The notes under the pieces are model-generated. The model was not told the origin of the DNA and did not search any database. It saw nothing but the letters and a program-made list of their open reading frames with translations. The translations under genes were made by a program, and so were the position numbers. A stretch of DNA of 64,000 nucleotides from positions 171,009 through 235,008 of the forward strand of contig JAWLBX010000003.1 of the NCBI GenBank assembly GCA_041687435.1, in the 5' to 3' direction. Below, piece after piece: positions 34,423-43,319 of the stretch; position 1 is the stretch's first letter; every line of letters starts with the position of its first letter. The DNA is from JACKII01 sp041687435 (GTDB taxonomy: Bacteria > Pseudomonadota > Alphaproteobacteria > Bin95).

Positions 34423-34451
34423 TTGATTTTGTCGGAAATTTCGCGCATAAG
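34423..34451 (+). promoter_or_regulatory. candidate sigma-70 promoter upstream of ccmA
   Basis: TTGATT (34423-34428) and CATAAG (34446-34451) have an exact 17-base spacing. Transcription would start near 34458, leading into two hairpins and a terminator before ccmA. Each hexamer matches consensus at four of six positions. Confidence 0.38.
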
Positions 34452-34457
34452 TTCGTG

Positions 34458-34559
34458 TGGAAGGTGGATTCTTTGTTCGCCCGCCTTCATGAGTCTGGAC
34501 CCAGACTCCCGCCCTCCTCAGCGGCCAGCGGAAAACCCCCTTTCGCTGGCCGCATTTTT
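34458..34559 (+). ncRNA. candidate ~100-nt small RNA or ccm leader/attenuator
   Basis: Downstream of the promoter-like pair is an 18-base palindrome, GAGTCTGG-AC-CCAGACTC (34491-34508). A short single-stranded stretch with CCCTCCTC (about 34511-34519) follows, then a perfect 10-base-pair terminator hairpin with ATTTTTC. Hairpin, C/U-rich anti-Shine-Dalgarno loop and terminal hairpin recall the alphaproteobacterial sRNAs with exposed CUCC motifs. No plus-strand gene lies upstream for this terminator to serve. A conditional attenuator of the ccm operon is the main alternative. Confidence 0.42.
34521..34559 (+). terminator. orphan intrinsic terminator upstream of ccmA
   Basis: GCGGCCAGCG (34521-34530) pairs perfectly with CGCTGGCCGC (34544-34553) around a 13-base loop, followed by ATTTTTC. 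It sits 72 bases before the ccmA start on the same strand, with no upstream plus-strand gene in the spacer. Confidence 0.75.
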
Positions 34560-34630
34560 CTACACCGCTCTGCCAGGGTGCGCCGCCAAAGCGTCTGGGC
34601 AACGGGCGGGGGGAATGCTTAAAGGATGGG

Positions 34631-35257
34631 ATGGCGGTATCAATCAGCTTTTCCTACACTTTTCAGGTCCGCGGCCTTGCCGGTGCGCGCGGCGAGCGCT
34701 GGCTGTTCGAAGGGTTGGACCTTGACCTGGCACCTGGCGAGGCTTTGGCCGTAACCGGCCCGAACGGTGCCGGCAAGACGACGCTTCTGCGCATCCTGGC
34801 AGGCTTGCTGCCAGCGGAGGAGGGCTCGCTCTGCTGGCGGCCGGAACCGGCAGAAGACCAAGTACGGTTGCATTATCTGGGCCATCAAAATTCCGTGAAG
34901 GGAGCGCTATCTGCAGCCGAAAATTTGGCGTTCTGGCAGCGCCTGGCCGGTGCAAGCGACCCTGATGCTTTTGCCAGGGCCGCCAGCACATTTGCCCTGA
35001 ACGACCTGTTGGACCTGCCGACGCGGGTGCTTTCCGCCGGGCAAAAGCGGCGGCTGGCGCTGGCGCGCTTGGTCGCGATCCCGGCGCCGCTATGGCTTCT
35101 GGATGAGCCGACGACAGCATTGGATGCGGTCTCTGCCGATGCGTTTGCCGCCGCGGTCTCCGACCACCGCGCCGCTGGTGGCATGGCGATCATCGCGACC
35201 CATCAGGATTTGGGCTTTCAACCGACCCACCGCTTGCGCATGGGGCGCGAAGGGTGA
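34631..35257 (+). CDS. ccmA: heme exporter ATP-binding protein CcmA
   Basis: A 208-residue ABC ATPase. Walker A is GPNGAGKT at residues 43-50, the signature is LSAGQKRRLALARL and Walker B is LWLLDEPTTALD. The short ATPase domain and place at the head of the ccm cluster identify CcmA rather than LptB or other exporters. CcmAB, with CcmC, drives release of holo-CcmE. Its stop overlaps the ccmB GTG start. Confidence 0.95.
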   Translation: MAVSISFSYTFQVRGLAGARGERWLFEGLDLDLAPGEALAVTGPNGAGKTTLLRILAGLLPAEEGSLCWRPEPAEDQVRLHYLGHQNSVKGALSAAENLAFWQRLAGASDPDAFARAASTFALNDLLDLPTRVLSAGQKRRLALARLVAIPAPLWLLDEPTTALDAVSADAFAAAVSDHRAAGGMAIIATHQDLGFQPTHRLRMGREG

Positions 35258-35919
35258 GCGGCTTCTTCGCCATTTTGGGCCGGGACTTGCGGCTTGCCCG
35301 TGTCGAAAGCGGTGGGGCGCTGCTGGCGGTCCAGTTTTTCGCTCTGGGGATCCTGTTGTTTCCATTGGGATTGGGGCCGGAGCCCGGCATGCTGTCGCGC
35401 CTTGGCGGTGGGTTGTTGGCGGTCATGGCGCTGCTGGCGACCCTGTTGGCGTTAGACCGTTTGTTCCAGCAGGATCATGACGATGGCACGCTCGATCTGC
35501 TGCGCACCTCGCCGGCGCCGCTATGGAGCGTCGTCTTGGGCAAGGCGCTGGCGCATTGGCTGCTGACCGGCGGCCCGATGATCGTGACGGCGCCACTGCT
35601 CGGGGTGCTGCTGCAAATGAGTTGGCCGGCAATTGGCGGCCTGTGTGCCGCCCTGGCGCTCGGCACGCCGACGCTCAGCCTGGTTGGCGCCATCGGGGCC
35701 TCATTGACTATTGGCGCGCGGCGCGGCGGTGTGCTCCTGGCTTTGCTGGTTCTGCCGCTTTACATCCCTGTGTTGATTTTCATGTCCGGAACCGTCACTG
35801 CGGCGGAAACGGGACTGGCATTTGGCGCGCACGTCTCCATCTTAGGAGCGATTTTGTTGCTGTCGCTGGTGCTGGCCCCCTGGGCTTCGGCGGTAGCCCT
35901 CCGGCAAATTGGCGAGTAA
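35254..35919 (+). CDS. ccmB: heme exporter membrane subunit CcmB
   Basis: A 221-residue protein with six hydrophobic helices, starting with GTG overlapping the ccmA stop. It has FFALGILLFPLGLGPEP, FQQDHDDGTLDLLRTSP and LPLYIPVLIF, conserved in CcmB. It forms the transmembrane part of the CcmAB transporter acting in heme handling for cytochrome c maturation. Confidence 0.95.
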   Translation: MSGFFAILGRDLRLARVESGGALLAVQFFALGILLFPLGLGPEPGMLSRLGGGLLAVMALLATLLALDRLFQQDHDDGTLDLLRTSPAPLWSVVLGKALAHWLLTGGPMIVTAPLLGVLLQMSWPAIGGLCAALALGTPTLSLVGAIGASLTIGARRGGVLLALLVLPLYIPVLIFMSGTVTAAETGLAFGAHVSILGAILLLSLVLAPWASAVALRQIGE

Positions 35920-35928
35920 GGTGGACTG

Positions 35929-36717
35929 GTGACGGCATCGACTCCCTCTAGCGAGCAACCGGTTCCCGGCGTGCGGGGGTCTGCTTTGCACCGTTTCGCC
36001 AATCCGGCGCGATTCCTGCGCCTTGCCCGCGCTGTCCAGCCCTGGTTGCTGGCTGTCACCTTGGTCAGTCTTTTGGCTGGCCTGTATTTCGGCTTGGTCG
36101 CTTCGCCCATCGACTACCAGCAGAAGGACACTGTGCGCATTATGTATGTGCATGTTCCGGCTGCATGGATGGCGATGTTCGGTTATTCGACCCTCGCCAT
36201 TGCCAGCGCGGTCGGCCTGATCTGGAAGCACCCGCTGGCCGACTTGGCCGGCAAGGCGGCAGCGCCGATCGGTGCTGGCTTTACCATCATCGCGCTTGCC
36301 ACCGGCTCGCTCTGGGGTAAGCCGACCTGGGGTACCTGGTGGGTTTGGGATGCCCGGCTGACCTCGGTCGTCGTGTTGCTGTTCCTGTATCTCGGCTACA
36401 TCGCGCTCTGGAATGCATTCGAGCAGCCGCAGCGCGGCGCCAAAGCGGCGGCGGTGCTGGCGCTGGTCGGCATCGTCAACCTGCCGATTATCAAATTTTC
36501 GGTGGATTGGTGGAACACGCTGCACCAGCCGGCCAGTATCAGTCGCATTGGCACGCCCGCCATCGATCCGGCGATGCTGACGCCGTTGTTGTTGATGGCC
36601 GTCGCCTATCTGGGCTTGTTCCTGCTGCTGTTGTTGCTGCGCATGCGGGTTGAGCTTGCAGAACGGCGGGTGGCGGCATTGCAACTGTCGCGGTCCCGCG
36701 CGGGGGAGAGTCGCTGA
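35929..36717 (+). CDS. ccmC: heme lyase/transporter CcmC
   Basis: A 262-residue polytopic protein with six membrane helices and the tryptophan-rich WWD domain, WGKPTWGTWWVWDARLTS. Conserved heme-ligand histidines lie in MYVHVPAAWMAM and in DWWNTLHQP. GTG at 35929 follows AAGGTGG. CcmC attaches heme to apo-CcmE with CcmD. Confidence 0.94.
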   Translation: MTASTPSSEQPVPGVRGSALHRFANPARFLRLARAVQPWLLAVTLVSLLAGLYFGLVASPIDYQQKDTVRIMYVHVPAAWMAMFGYSTLAIASAVGLIWKHPLADLAGKAAAPIGAGFTIIALATGSLWGKPTWGTWWVWDARLTSVVVLLFLYLGYIALWNAFEQPQRGAKAAAVLALVGIVNLPIIKFSVDWWNTLHQPASISRIGTPAIDPAMLTPLLLMAVAYLGLFLLLLLLRMRVELAERRVAALQLSRSRAGESR

Positions 36718-36899
36718 TGGCCGAGTTTTTTGCGATGGGCGGTTACGCTGCCTATATCTGGCCGGCCTATGGCATTGCCGCAGGTGTCATTATCGGCCTT
36801 TTCGTCTGGTCCTGGCGCGGCCTGGCTAGGGCCGAGCGGGCAGAAGCGGCCCTTGGCCGGCGGGAACGCCGGCGCGTACCGAAGGTGGAGCGAACATGA
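36717..36899 (+). CDS. ccmD: heme exporter protein CcmD
   Basis: A 60-residue single-helix protein: MAEFFAMGGYAAYIWPAYGIA followed by a membrane helix and a basic cytoplasmic tail. The Tyr in GGYAAYIWPAY is the conserved CcmD feature. It starts within the ccmC stop (TGATG) and its stop overlaps the ccmE start. It helps release holo-CcmE from CcmABC. Confidence 0.92.
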   Translation: MAEFFAMGGYAAYIWPAYGIAAGVIIGLFVWSWRGLARAERAEAALGRRERRRVPKVERT

Positions 36900-37336
36900 A
36901 GCCCAAACATCGCCGCCTCTATGTGGTCGCGCTCGCCCTGCTGGCGCTAGGCACAGCCGCAGCGCTGGTGCTGAATGCGTTCGAGGACAATCTCGTCTTT
37001 TTCTACAGCCCAACCGATCTGGAGCAGAAGCCGGTTGCCATTGGCCAGGCGATCCGTGTTGGCGGTCTGGTGGAGGAGGGGTCCGTGGTCAAGAGCGGCA
37101 TTGATGTCCGGTTCACCATCACCGATGGCGCCCGGACCGTGCCGGTGGCATATACCGGCGTACTGCCGGATCTGTTCCGCGAGGGGCAGGGGATCGTTTC
37201 CTTCGGCCGGCTGAGCCCTGACGGCACTTTCCGCGCCGAGGAGGTGCTGGCCAAGCATGACGAGAACTACATGCCGAAAGAGGTTGCGGACGCTTTGAAA
37301 GCGGCCGGCGAGTGGAAGCCGGACACCACGCAGTAG
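36896..37336 (+). CDS. ccmE: cytochrome c maturation heme chaperone CcmE
   Basis: A 146-residue periplasmic heme chaperone with an N-terminal anchor (LYVVALALLALGTAAALVL). The heme-attaching His121 and Tyr125 lie in LAKHDENYMPKEV, matching the HxxxY motif. The OB-fold is seen in RVGGLVEEGSV and VRFTITDGARTVPV. Length is standard. Confidence 0.96.
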   Translation: MKPKHRRLYVVALALLALGTAAALVLNAFEDNLVFFYSPTDLEQKPVAIGQAIRVGGLVEEGSVVKSGIDVRFTITDGARTVPVAYTGVLPDLFREGQGIVSFGRLSPDGTFRAEEVLAKHDENYMPKEVADALKAAGEWKPDTTQ

Positions 37337-37355
37337 CTGAAAGGGCGATGACGCC

Positions 37356-39317
37356 ATGACGGTAGAAACTGGCCATTTTGCCCTGATCGTTGCGCTGATT
37401 CTGGCGACGGTCCAGGCCACCGTCCCGCTCTGGGCGGCCCGGCGCGGTAACCACGATTTGATGATTTTGGCGCGGCATACGGCCTGGGGCCAGCTGATCT
37501 GTGTCGCTCTCGCTTTTTGCGCGTTGATTTACGCCTTCGCCCGGTCCGATTTTTCGGTCGCGGTGGTGGCTATGAACTCGCATTCCGCCAAGCCATTTCT
37601 CTACAAGCTTGCGGCCACCTGGGGGCATCATGAGGGGTCTCTGCTGCTCTGGATTCTGATCCTGGTCGTGTTCGGCGCACTCGTCGCGACGTTCGGGCGA
37701 GGAATGCCGGAGCCGATGCGGGCCAGGGTGTTGGCGGTGCAGGCGATGGTTGCGGTGGGGTTTTTGCTGTTCACCCTGCTGACCTCCAACCCATTCGACC
37801 GGCTCGATCAGTTGCCGCTGGATGGCAACAGCCTGAACCCGCTGTTGCAGGACCCCGGCCTCGTCTTCCATCCGCCGCTGTTGTATTTCGGCTATGTGGG
37901 CCTTTCCACGGCCTTCTCCTTTGCGGTCGCCGCCCTGATCGAGGGGCGGGTGACGCCGGACTGGGCGCGATGGACAAGACCCTGGGTGCTGATCGCTTGG
38001 GCCGGGCTGACGCTTGGCATCGCTCTCGGCTCCTGGTGGGCCTACTATGAACTGGGCTGGGGCGGTTTCTGGTTCTGGGATCCGGTCGAAAACGCGAGCT
38101 TCATGCCCTGGCTCGCAGCAACCGCGCTATTGCATTGCATCAGTGTCGTCGCCAAGCGCGATTCGTTCAAAGGCTGGACGTTGATGCTGGCGATCTTGGC
38201 CTTTTCTCTCAGCCTGCTTGGCACGTTCATAGTGCGCTCTGGCCTGCTGACCAGCGTACACGCCTTTGCCACCGATCCGGCGCGCGGAGTGTTCATCCTG
38301 GCGCTGCTCGGCATTGCGGTTGGCGGGGCGTTCCTGCTGTTCGCCATCCGGGCGCCCTCCATGGAAGGCGGCAATGGTTTCGCGCCGGTCAGCCGGGAAG
38401 GCGCGCTGCTGCTCAACAACCTGCTGCTGGCTACGGCAACGGCAACGGTATTGCTTGGCACCATGTATCCGCTGGTGCTGGAGGCGGTGACGGGTGAGAA
38501 GGTCTCGGTCGGGCCGCCCTATTTCAATGCCACCTTCGTGCCGCTGATGCTCCCGATGCTGGCGATCATGGCGGTCGGGCCGTTGTTGGCTTGGCGGCAG
38601 GCGAAATTGCTCTCCGCACTGAAACAGCTGTGGTTGGCGGCAATCGCGGCGGCGGCATTGATTGCCGTCTCCATCTGGATCGGCGAAGCCGGCGTTGCGG
38701 GCGTGATCGCCATGGGGCTGGTGGCTTGGTTGGCGATAGGCACGATCTATGCCTGGGTGCGGCGCTGGTGGGGGCCGGGTGCCCTGCGCAGGCTGGCTGG
38801 CCTGCCGATGGAGGTGCACGGCATGTCGCTGGCGCACTTGGGCATTGCCATCGTCGTTGCTGGCATCACCGCCACCAGCGTCTGGCAGAGTGAGGCGGTT
38901 CGGTTGATGAAGACCGGCGATCAAGTGGATATGGCCGGCTACAGTTGGACCCTGGACCGCGTCTACGATACGCTTGGCCCCAATTATCAGGCGGTGCGCG
39001 GCGAGATCTCGATTCACAATGCCGATGGGCAAAAGGTGGCGATCTTGTATCCGGAACGCCGCTTCTACCCGGACTCGCAGCAGAACACGACGGAGGCGGC
39101 GATTCATACCAATTGGATGGCGGACCTTTATGGCGTGCTGGGTGAGGGCAGCCCCCGCGATGGTTGGGCGGTCCGTCTCTACCACAACCCGCTGGTGCCG
39201 TGGATGTGGATCGGTTCGGCAATCATGGCGCTGGGTGGCCTCGTTTCGGCTTCCGGCCGGGTGCGTGCGCGGCGGACACGAGCCCGGGCGGCCGAGCCGG
39301 CAAATGCGGCGGCCTGA
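37356..39317 (+). CDS. ccmF: cytochrome c heme lyase subunit CcmF
   Basis: A 653-residue integral membrane protein with about 15 helices and the WWD motif WGGFWFWDPVENASFMPW. The N-terminal part has KLAATWGHHEGSLLLW and the periplasmic domain near the C-terminus has YSWTLDRVYDTLGPNY. CcmF joins heme from CcmE to apocytochrome with CcmH and CcmI. It lies 19 bases after ccmE. Confidence 0.96.
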   Translation: MTVETGHFALIVALILATVQATVPLWAARRGNHDLMILARHTAWGQLICVALAFCALIYAFARSDFSVAVVAMNSHSAKPFLYKLAATWGHHEGSLLLWILILVVFGALVATFGRGMPEPMRARVLAVQAMVAVGFLLFTLLTSNPFDRLDQLPLDGNSLNPLLQDPGLVFHPPLLYFGYVGLSTAFSFAVAALIEGRVTPDWARWTRPWVLIAWAGLTLGIALGSWWAYYELGWGGFWFWDPVENASFMPWLAATALLHCISVVAKRDSFKGWTLMLAILAFSLSLLGTFIVRSGLLTSVHAFATDPARGVFILALLGIAVGGAFLLFAIRAPSMEGGNGFAPVSREGALLLNNLLLATATATVLLGTMYPLVLEAVTGEKVSVGPPYFNATFVPLMLPMLAIMAVGPLLAWRQAKLLSALKQLWLAAIAAAALIAVSIWIGEAGVAGVIAMGLVAWLAIGTIYAWVRRWWGPGALRRLAGLPMEVHGMSLAHLGIAIVVAGITATSVWQSEAVRLMKTGDQVDMAGYSWTLDRVYDTLGPNYQAVRGEISIHNADGQKVAILYPERRFYPDSQQNTTEAAIHTNWMADLYGVLGEGSPRDGWAVRLYHNPLVPWMWIGSAIMALGGLVSASGRVRARRTRARAAEPANAAA

Positions 39318-39321
39318 CCGA

Positions 39322-39858
39322 ATGCTGAAGCGTTTGCCGTATCTGTTGCCGCTGGTGATCTTCGCCGGGCTGGCCGTTTATCTGTGGGATGGGCTGGGCA
39401 AGGATCCGGGCCGGCTGCCATCGGCACTGATCGACAAGCCAGCGCCGGAGTTCAACTTGCCTCCGCTGGAGGGGCGCGATCCGTCCCAGCCGCTTGCCAC
39501 GGACCATCTGGCAACCGGCAAGCCGGTTCTGGTCAACTTCTTCGCGTCCTGGTGCGGCCCCTGCCGTGTGGAACACCCGATTCTGAACGCGATGGCGCAA
39601 GAACACGGGGTGACGATCCACGGCATCAATTACAAGGACCGTCCGGAGCAGGCGCGCGCTTTTCTGCGCCAGTTGGGCGATACCTATGGCCGGATTGGCA
39701 GTGATCTCGACGGCCGTGTGGGCATCGAATTTGGCGTGTACGGCATTCCCGAAACCTTCGTCATCGATGGGCAGGGCCGCGTGCGCTACCGCAACCCGGG
39801 CCCGCTGGACCCAGAAACCGCGGAAAAGATCATGGCGCTGATGGAGACGCTGGAATGA
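39322..39858 (+). CDS. ccmG: thiol:disulfide interchange protein CcmG/DsbE
   Basis: A 178-residue thioredoxin-fold protein anchored by one N-terminal helix (LLPLVIFAGLAVYLW). The active site is WCGPC at residues 77-81 in LVNFFASWCGPCRVEHP, and the cis-Pro region is YGIPETFVIDGQG. It keeps apocytochrome CxxCH cysteines reduced. The ATG at 39322 is five bases after ccmF. Confidence 0.95.
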   Translation: MLKRLPYLLPLVIFAGLAVYLWDGLGKDPGRLPSALIDKPAPEFNLPPLEGRDPSQPLATDHLATGKPVLVNFFASWCGPCRVEHPILNAMAQEHGVTIHGINYKDRPEQARAFLRQLGDTYGRIGSDLDGRVGIEFGVYGIPETFVIDGQGRVRYRNPGPLDPETAEKIMALMETLE

Positions 39859-40310
39859 GGCTGATTCTGCTCTGCGCGCTCGCTTTCATGATGGTGCTGC
39901 CAGCGGCATATGCGATTGCGCCCTCGGAAATGCTGAAAGACCCCGTGCTGGAACAGCGCGCGCGTGAATTGGGCAAGGAACTACGCTGCCCGAAGTGTCA
40001 GAACCAATCGCTTGACGACTCGGAGGCTGCCATTGCCGTCGATCTGCGGCGGATCGTGCGCGCGCGCTTGGTCGCTGGCGATACGGACGGGGAGGTAAAG
40101 GCGTACCTCGTCGCCCGTTACGGCGAGTTCGTGCTGCTGGAGCCGCCGGTGAAGCAAACTACCTGGATCCTCTGGTTCGGGCCGCTGGTCATCGCCTTGA
40201 TCGGTGCGGTCGTGGTGTGGCGCATCGCCCGGCGTGGGCGTGCGCAGATGACGGAAACGGCGGACGAATTGCCGGATGATGACACGGAGACGGGGCCGGT
40301 AACGCGATGA
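39855..40310 (+). CDS. ccmH: cytochrome c maturation protein CcmH (CcmL)
   Basis: A 151-residue protein with a signal peptide, the redox CPKC at residues 45-48 within LRCPKCQNQSLDDSEA, and one C-terminal membrane helix (WFGPLVIALIGAVVVW). It is the short thiol-oxidoreductase form; the TPR part is the separate ccmI. It overlaps ccmG and ccmI by four bases each. Confidence 0.94.
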   Translation: MRLILLCALAFMMVLPAAYAIAPSEMLKDPVLEQRARELGKELRCPKCQNQSLDDSEAAIAVDLRRIVRARLVAGDTDGEVKAYLVARYGEFVLLEPPVKQTTWILWFGPLVIALIGAVVVWRIARRGRAQMTETADELPDDDTETGPVTR

Positions 40311-41350
40311 TGTTTTCGGGAATCGGATTGGCGCTGATTGCGCTGGTCATAGCGGGCTGGGTCGCGTTTGCGCTGCGGCGGACAGGCATGGTTTTGGCGC
40401 TGGCCGGCGGCTTCGGCGTGCCGGTGATCGCGATCGCGGTTTACGCTGCACTGGGCTCGCCCAATATGCCGGACCAGCCGCTTGCCGCCCGCAAGGCCAG
40501 CGAGCCCGATGTGGCGCATGGACAGCAGCAGGCGGATTTTCGCCGCATGGTTGCAACCTTGGCAGAGCGCCTGCAAAACGAGCCGGATGACCTGGAAGGC
40601 TGGACCATGCTCGCCCGGTCCTACCGGGTGCTAAGCGAGTGGGCACCGGCCGCAAGCGCCTGGTCGCGGGTGATCGAACTGAAGGCCAACGATGTGACCG
40701 CCATGGATTGGGCGGAACTGGCCGATCTGCGAATCGCCGCCGCCCGCGGTCTGGTCGATGCCCGCGCCCTGGATGCAGCCGAACGTTCGCTTGCAATAGA
40801 CCCGGCTTTGGCAAAGTCCCGGCATTTCGTGGCACTCGGCCTGGCGCAGCGCGGCCAATATGCCGAGGCTATTGATCGCTGGAAGGCGCTGCTGGCCGAT
40901 GCACCGGCCGATGCCACTTGGCGCGAGCCTGTCGCCGCTCAATTGGCGGAGGTTGAAGACCTGTTGGCCCAGCAGAATGGCCGCTCTTCGCCGCCGCGGT
41001 TCGTTTCGCCGCCGTCCCCGTCCGCCAGCGCCGGCGATATCGCCCGGCCGCCGCGCGGCCCGTCAGCGGAGGATGTGGCCGCCGCGCGTGAGATGAGTGG
41101 CGAGGACCGCGCGGCCTTCATCCAAAGCATGGTTGAGCGCCTGGCCGAGCGGCTGGAGGAGAATCCGGATGATCCGGCCGGCTGGCTGCGTCTTGGCCGG
41201 GCCTATGGCGTTTTGGGCCGCGCCGACGATGCGAAAGCCGCGCTGGCCAAGGCGGAGCAGATGGCCATGGCCCGGTTGCAGGATGGTGGCGCTCAGGCGG
41301 AGGACATGCAGGCGGTGTTGAACGGGGTCAAGGCGCTTCGCGGCCAGTAG
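40307..41350 (+). CDS. ccmI: cytochrome c-type biogenesis protein CcmI (TPR)
   Basis: A 347-residue protein with two N-terminal membrane helices and TPR-like repeats: DDLEGWTMLARSYRVLSEW and DDPAGWLRLGRAYGVLGR. CcmI binds apocytochrome c C-termini and hands them to CcmF/CcmH. A Pro/Ser-rich linker (PPRFVSPPSPSASA) separates repeat regions. It completes the ccmABCDEFGHI order. Confidence 0.92.
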   Translation: MMFSGIGLALIALVIAGWVAFALRRTGMVLALAGGFGVPVIAIAVYAALGSPNMPDQPLAARKASEPDVAHGQQQADFRRMVATLAERLQNEPDDLEGWTMLARSYRVLSEWAPAASAWSRVIELKANDVTAMDWAELADLRIAAARGLVDARALDAAERSLAIDPALAKSRHFVALGLAQRGQYAEAIDRWKALLADAPADATWREPVAAQLAEVEDLLAQQNGRSSPPRFVSPPSPSASAGDIARPPRGPSAEDVAAAREMSGEDRAAFIQSMVERLAERLEENPDDPAGWLRLGRAYGVLGRADDAKAALAKAEQMAMARLQDGGAQAEDMQAVLNGVKALRGQ

Positions 41351-41362
41351 GCGCAGCGGGCC

Positions 41363-42427
41363 CTACTCCGGCTTAGCGGGCACGAAATTCACGTGCCCCA
41401 TCTTCCGCCCCGGGCGGGCGGCACCCTTGCCGTAGAGATGCAAATGCGCCGTTGCGTCGGTTAGGTACGAGGCCCAATCGTTCACGGCATCGCCCAGCAG
41501 GTTGCGCATGCGCGCTGGCGCCAGGATCTCAGTACCGCCCAGCGGCAGGCCACACACGGCACGCACGGCTTGCTCGAACTGATCGGTCTGGCAGGCGTCC
41601 ATGCTCCAGTGCCCGGAATTGTGCGGGCGCGGTGCCAGTTCGTTTACCAGAATGCTGCCATCGGCCAGTACGAACATCTCCACCGCCAGCAACCCTGCCA
41701 AACCGCCATGCCGGGCGATGCATTCGGCCAGCGCCACCGCTTCCGCCGCAACATTGCCGCCAATCGGTGCCGGGGCGATGGTTTCAGCCAAAATGTGGTT
41801 TTCGTGCTTGTTCTCAACCGGTGGAAAGCACCGCACGGCACCATCCTCGCCGCGAGCGACAATGACGGAGATTTCGCGCTCGAACGGCACCACTGCTTCC
41901 AGAACGCACGGCACATGGTGAAGGCTCTCCCAGGCTGCGGCAAGGGCCGCAGCATCGGCGACACGCACCTGGCCCTTGCCGTCATAGCCGCTTTGCGCCG
42001 TCTTCAGGATGCCGGGGAAGGGGAGGCCTGCCTGGACCAAGTCTTCCTTGACCTCGATGACTTTGTACGTGGCGACCGTAGCACCCGCGGCCTGGATAAA
42101 GGCCTTTTCCCGCCGCCGGTCCTGGGCAACCCGCAGCCAATCAGGCGCCGGACGCACCGGCGTTGTTGCCGCTATGATCTCGGCCGCTAAGACCGGCACA
42201 TTTTCAAACTCATAGGTGACGACATCGCAGGCCGCGGCAAACGCCTTCAGCATCGCCATGTCGTCATAGCCGGCGTGGGTGGCGGCGGCGCACACCTGTT
42301 CCGTTGGGGTATCGGTCTCCGGTGCATAGACATGCACGCGGTAGCCGAAGCGTGCGGCGGCCAGGGCAAACATGCGGCCGAGTTGGCCGCCGCCGAGGAC
42401 GCCGATGGTAGCGCCGGGTGCAATCAT
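41363..42427 (-). CDS. purK: N5-carboxyaminoimidazole ribonucleotide synthase
   Basis: A 354-residue ATP-grasp enzyme. GVLGGGQLGRMFALAAARFG opens the pre-ATP domain; FPGILKTAQSGYDGKGQ is the ATP-binding loop, and VNELAPRPHNSGHWSMDAC is the catalytic metal region. It converts AIR to N5-CAIR in purine synthesis. The start overlaps the purE stop by four bases. It converges with ccmI, leaving a 12-base gap. Confidence 0.95.
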   Translation of the reverse strand: MIAPGATIGVLGGGQLGRMFALAAARFGYRVHVYAPETDTPTEQVCAAATHAGYDDMAMLKAFAAACDVVTYEFENVPVLAAEIIAATTPVRPAPDWLRVAQDRRREKAFIQAAGATVATYKVIEVKEDLVQAGLPFPGILKTAQSGYDGKGQVRVADAAALAAAWESLHHVPCVLEAVVPFEREISVIVARGEDGAVRCFPPVENKHENHILAETIAPAPIGGNVAAEAVALAECIARHGGLAGLLAVEMFVLADGSILVNELAPRPHNSGHWSMDACQTDQFEQAVRAVCGLPLGGTEILAPARMRNLLGDAVNDWASYLTDATAHLHLYGKGAARPGRKMGHVNFVPAKPE

Positions 42428-42969
42428 GGGTCGCTCGGTGCCTCTTGAATGGCGTCGGTCTGAGCCTGACGGAAAGCGTTCAGCCGTTCCGCCAGCGCCG
42501 GGTCGGTGGTGGCCAGCATGGCCGCGGCCAGGAGGCCGGCATTCGCCGCCCCCGCCTCACCAATGGCGAGCGTGCCGACAGGAATACCCTTGGGCATCTG
42601 CACGATGGACAGCAGGCTGTCCATACCGCTTAGCGCCCGGCTTTGCACGGGCACGCCCAGCACGGGCAGCGGTGTCATCGAGGCCAGCATGCCCGGCAAG
42701 TGCGCCGCGCCGCCCGCCCCGGCAATGATGGCACGCAGGCCGCGGCCCTTGGCATCCCGGGCATAGGCGACCAGCCGGTCGGGTGTGCGGTGGGCGGAGA
42801 CGATCCGCGCCTCGTATGGCACTTGCAAGGCATCCAGCATGTCAGCGGCCAAGCGCATGGTTGGCCAGTCCGACTGGCTGCCCATCACGATTCCCACAAG
42901 TGCGACCGTGCCGTTAGTATTGGTCTCTGACAACAGTATCCACCATCGCGAGCCTTCGGCGGCTCGCAT
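42424..42969 (-). CDS. purE: N5-carboxyaminoimidazole ribonucleotide mutase
   Basis: A PurE of up to 181 residues. VGIVMGSQSDWPTM, RIVSAHRTPDRLV, IIAGAGGAAHLPGM and QMPKGIPVGTLAIGEAGAANAGLLAA are the family blocks. ATG at 42969 is annotated, but TTG at 42933 (giving LSETNTNGTVALVG, 169 residues) fits the usual length better and is a real alternative. It supplies CAIR to PurC. purEK form one unit with a four-base overlap. Confidence 0.93.
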   Translation of the reverse strand: MRAAEGSRWWILLSETNTNGTVALVGIVMGSQSDWPTMRLAADMLDALQVPYEARIVSAHRTPDRLVAYARDAKGRGLRAIIAGAGGAAHLPGMLASMTPLPVLGVPVQSRALSGMDSLLSIVQMPKGIPVGTLAIGEAGAANAGLLAAAMLATTDPALAERLNAFRQAQTDAIQEAPSDP

Positions 42970-43001
42970 CGTTCCCCTGGAAAGAAATCCCGCGTACGGG
43001 A

Positions 43002-43211
43002 TCAGGCGATCAGGTCGGGCCTGGCAAAGCCTTCGACGCGTTCGATCTGGTCCCGCAGCCAAAGCTTCCGCTTTTTCAGCCGCTGCACCTGAACCTGATC
43101 GTACGGCGCGCGTTCGGTCAGCGTTGCAATCGCGTAATCCAGATCGCGATGTTCGGCGCGAAGCATTTCCAGCTCTTGATCCGGCTTGCTGACTCCGGTG
43201 TCATCTGTCAT
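43002..43211 (-). CDS. YdcH family (DUF465) small protein
   Basis: A 69-residue helical protein: LEMLRAEHRDLDYAIATL followed by QVQVQRLKKRKLWLRDQIERVE. This is the DUF465/YdcH helical-hairpin pattern, often seen in alphaproteobacteria next to purE. It is on the purEK strand and 32 bases upstream, so may be cotranscribed. Function unknown. Confidence 0.85.
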   Translation of the reverse strand: MTDDTGVSKPDQELEMLRAEHRDLDYAIATLTERAPYDQVQVQRLKKRKLWLRDQIERVEGFARPDLIA

Positions 43212-43319
43212 GGGAGCTCCATGCGAAGTTTATGTTCTGTTCGAGAACAACCGCAGCAGAGAAGGCCGCTACGAGATTATATCTTAACGCGGCGGGAGTG
43301 TGCGAGTCGATGGTGAACC

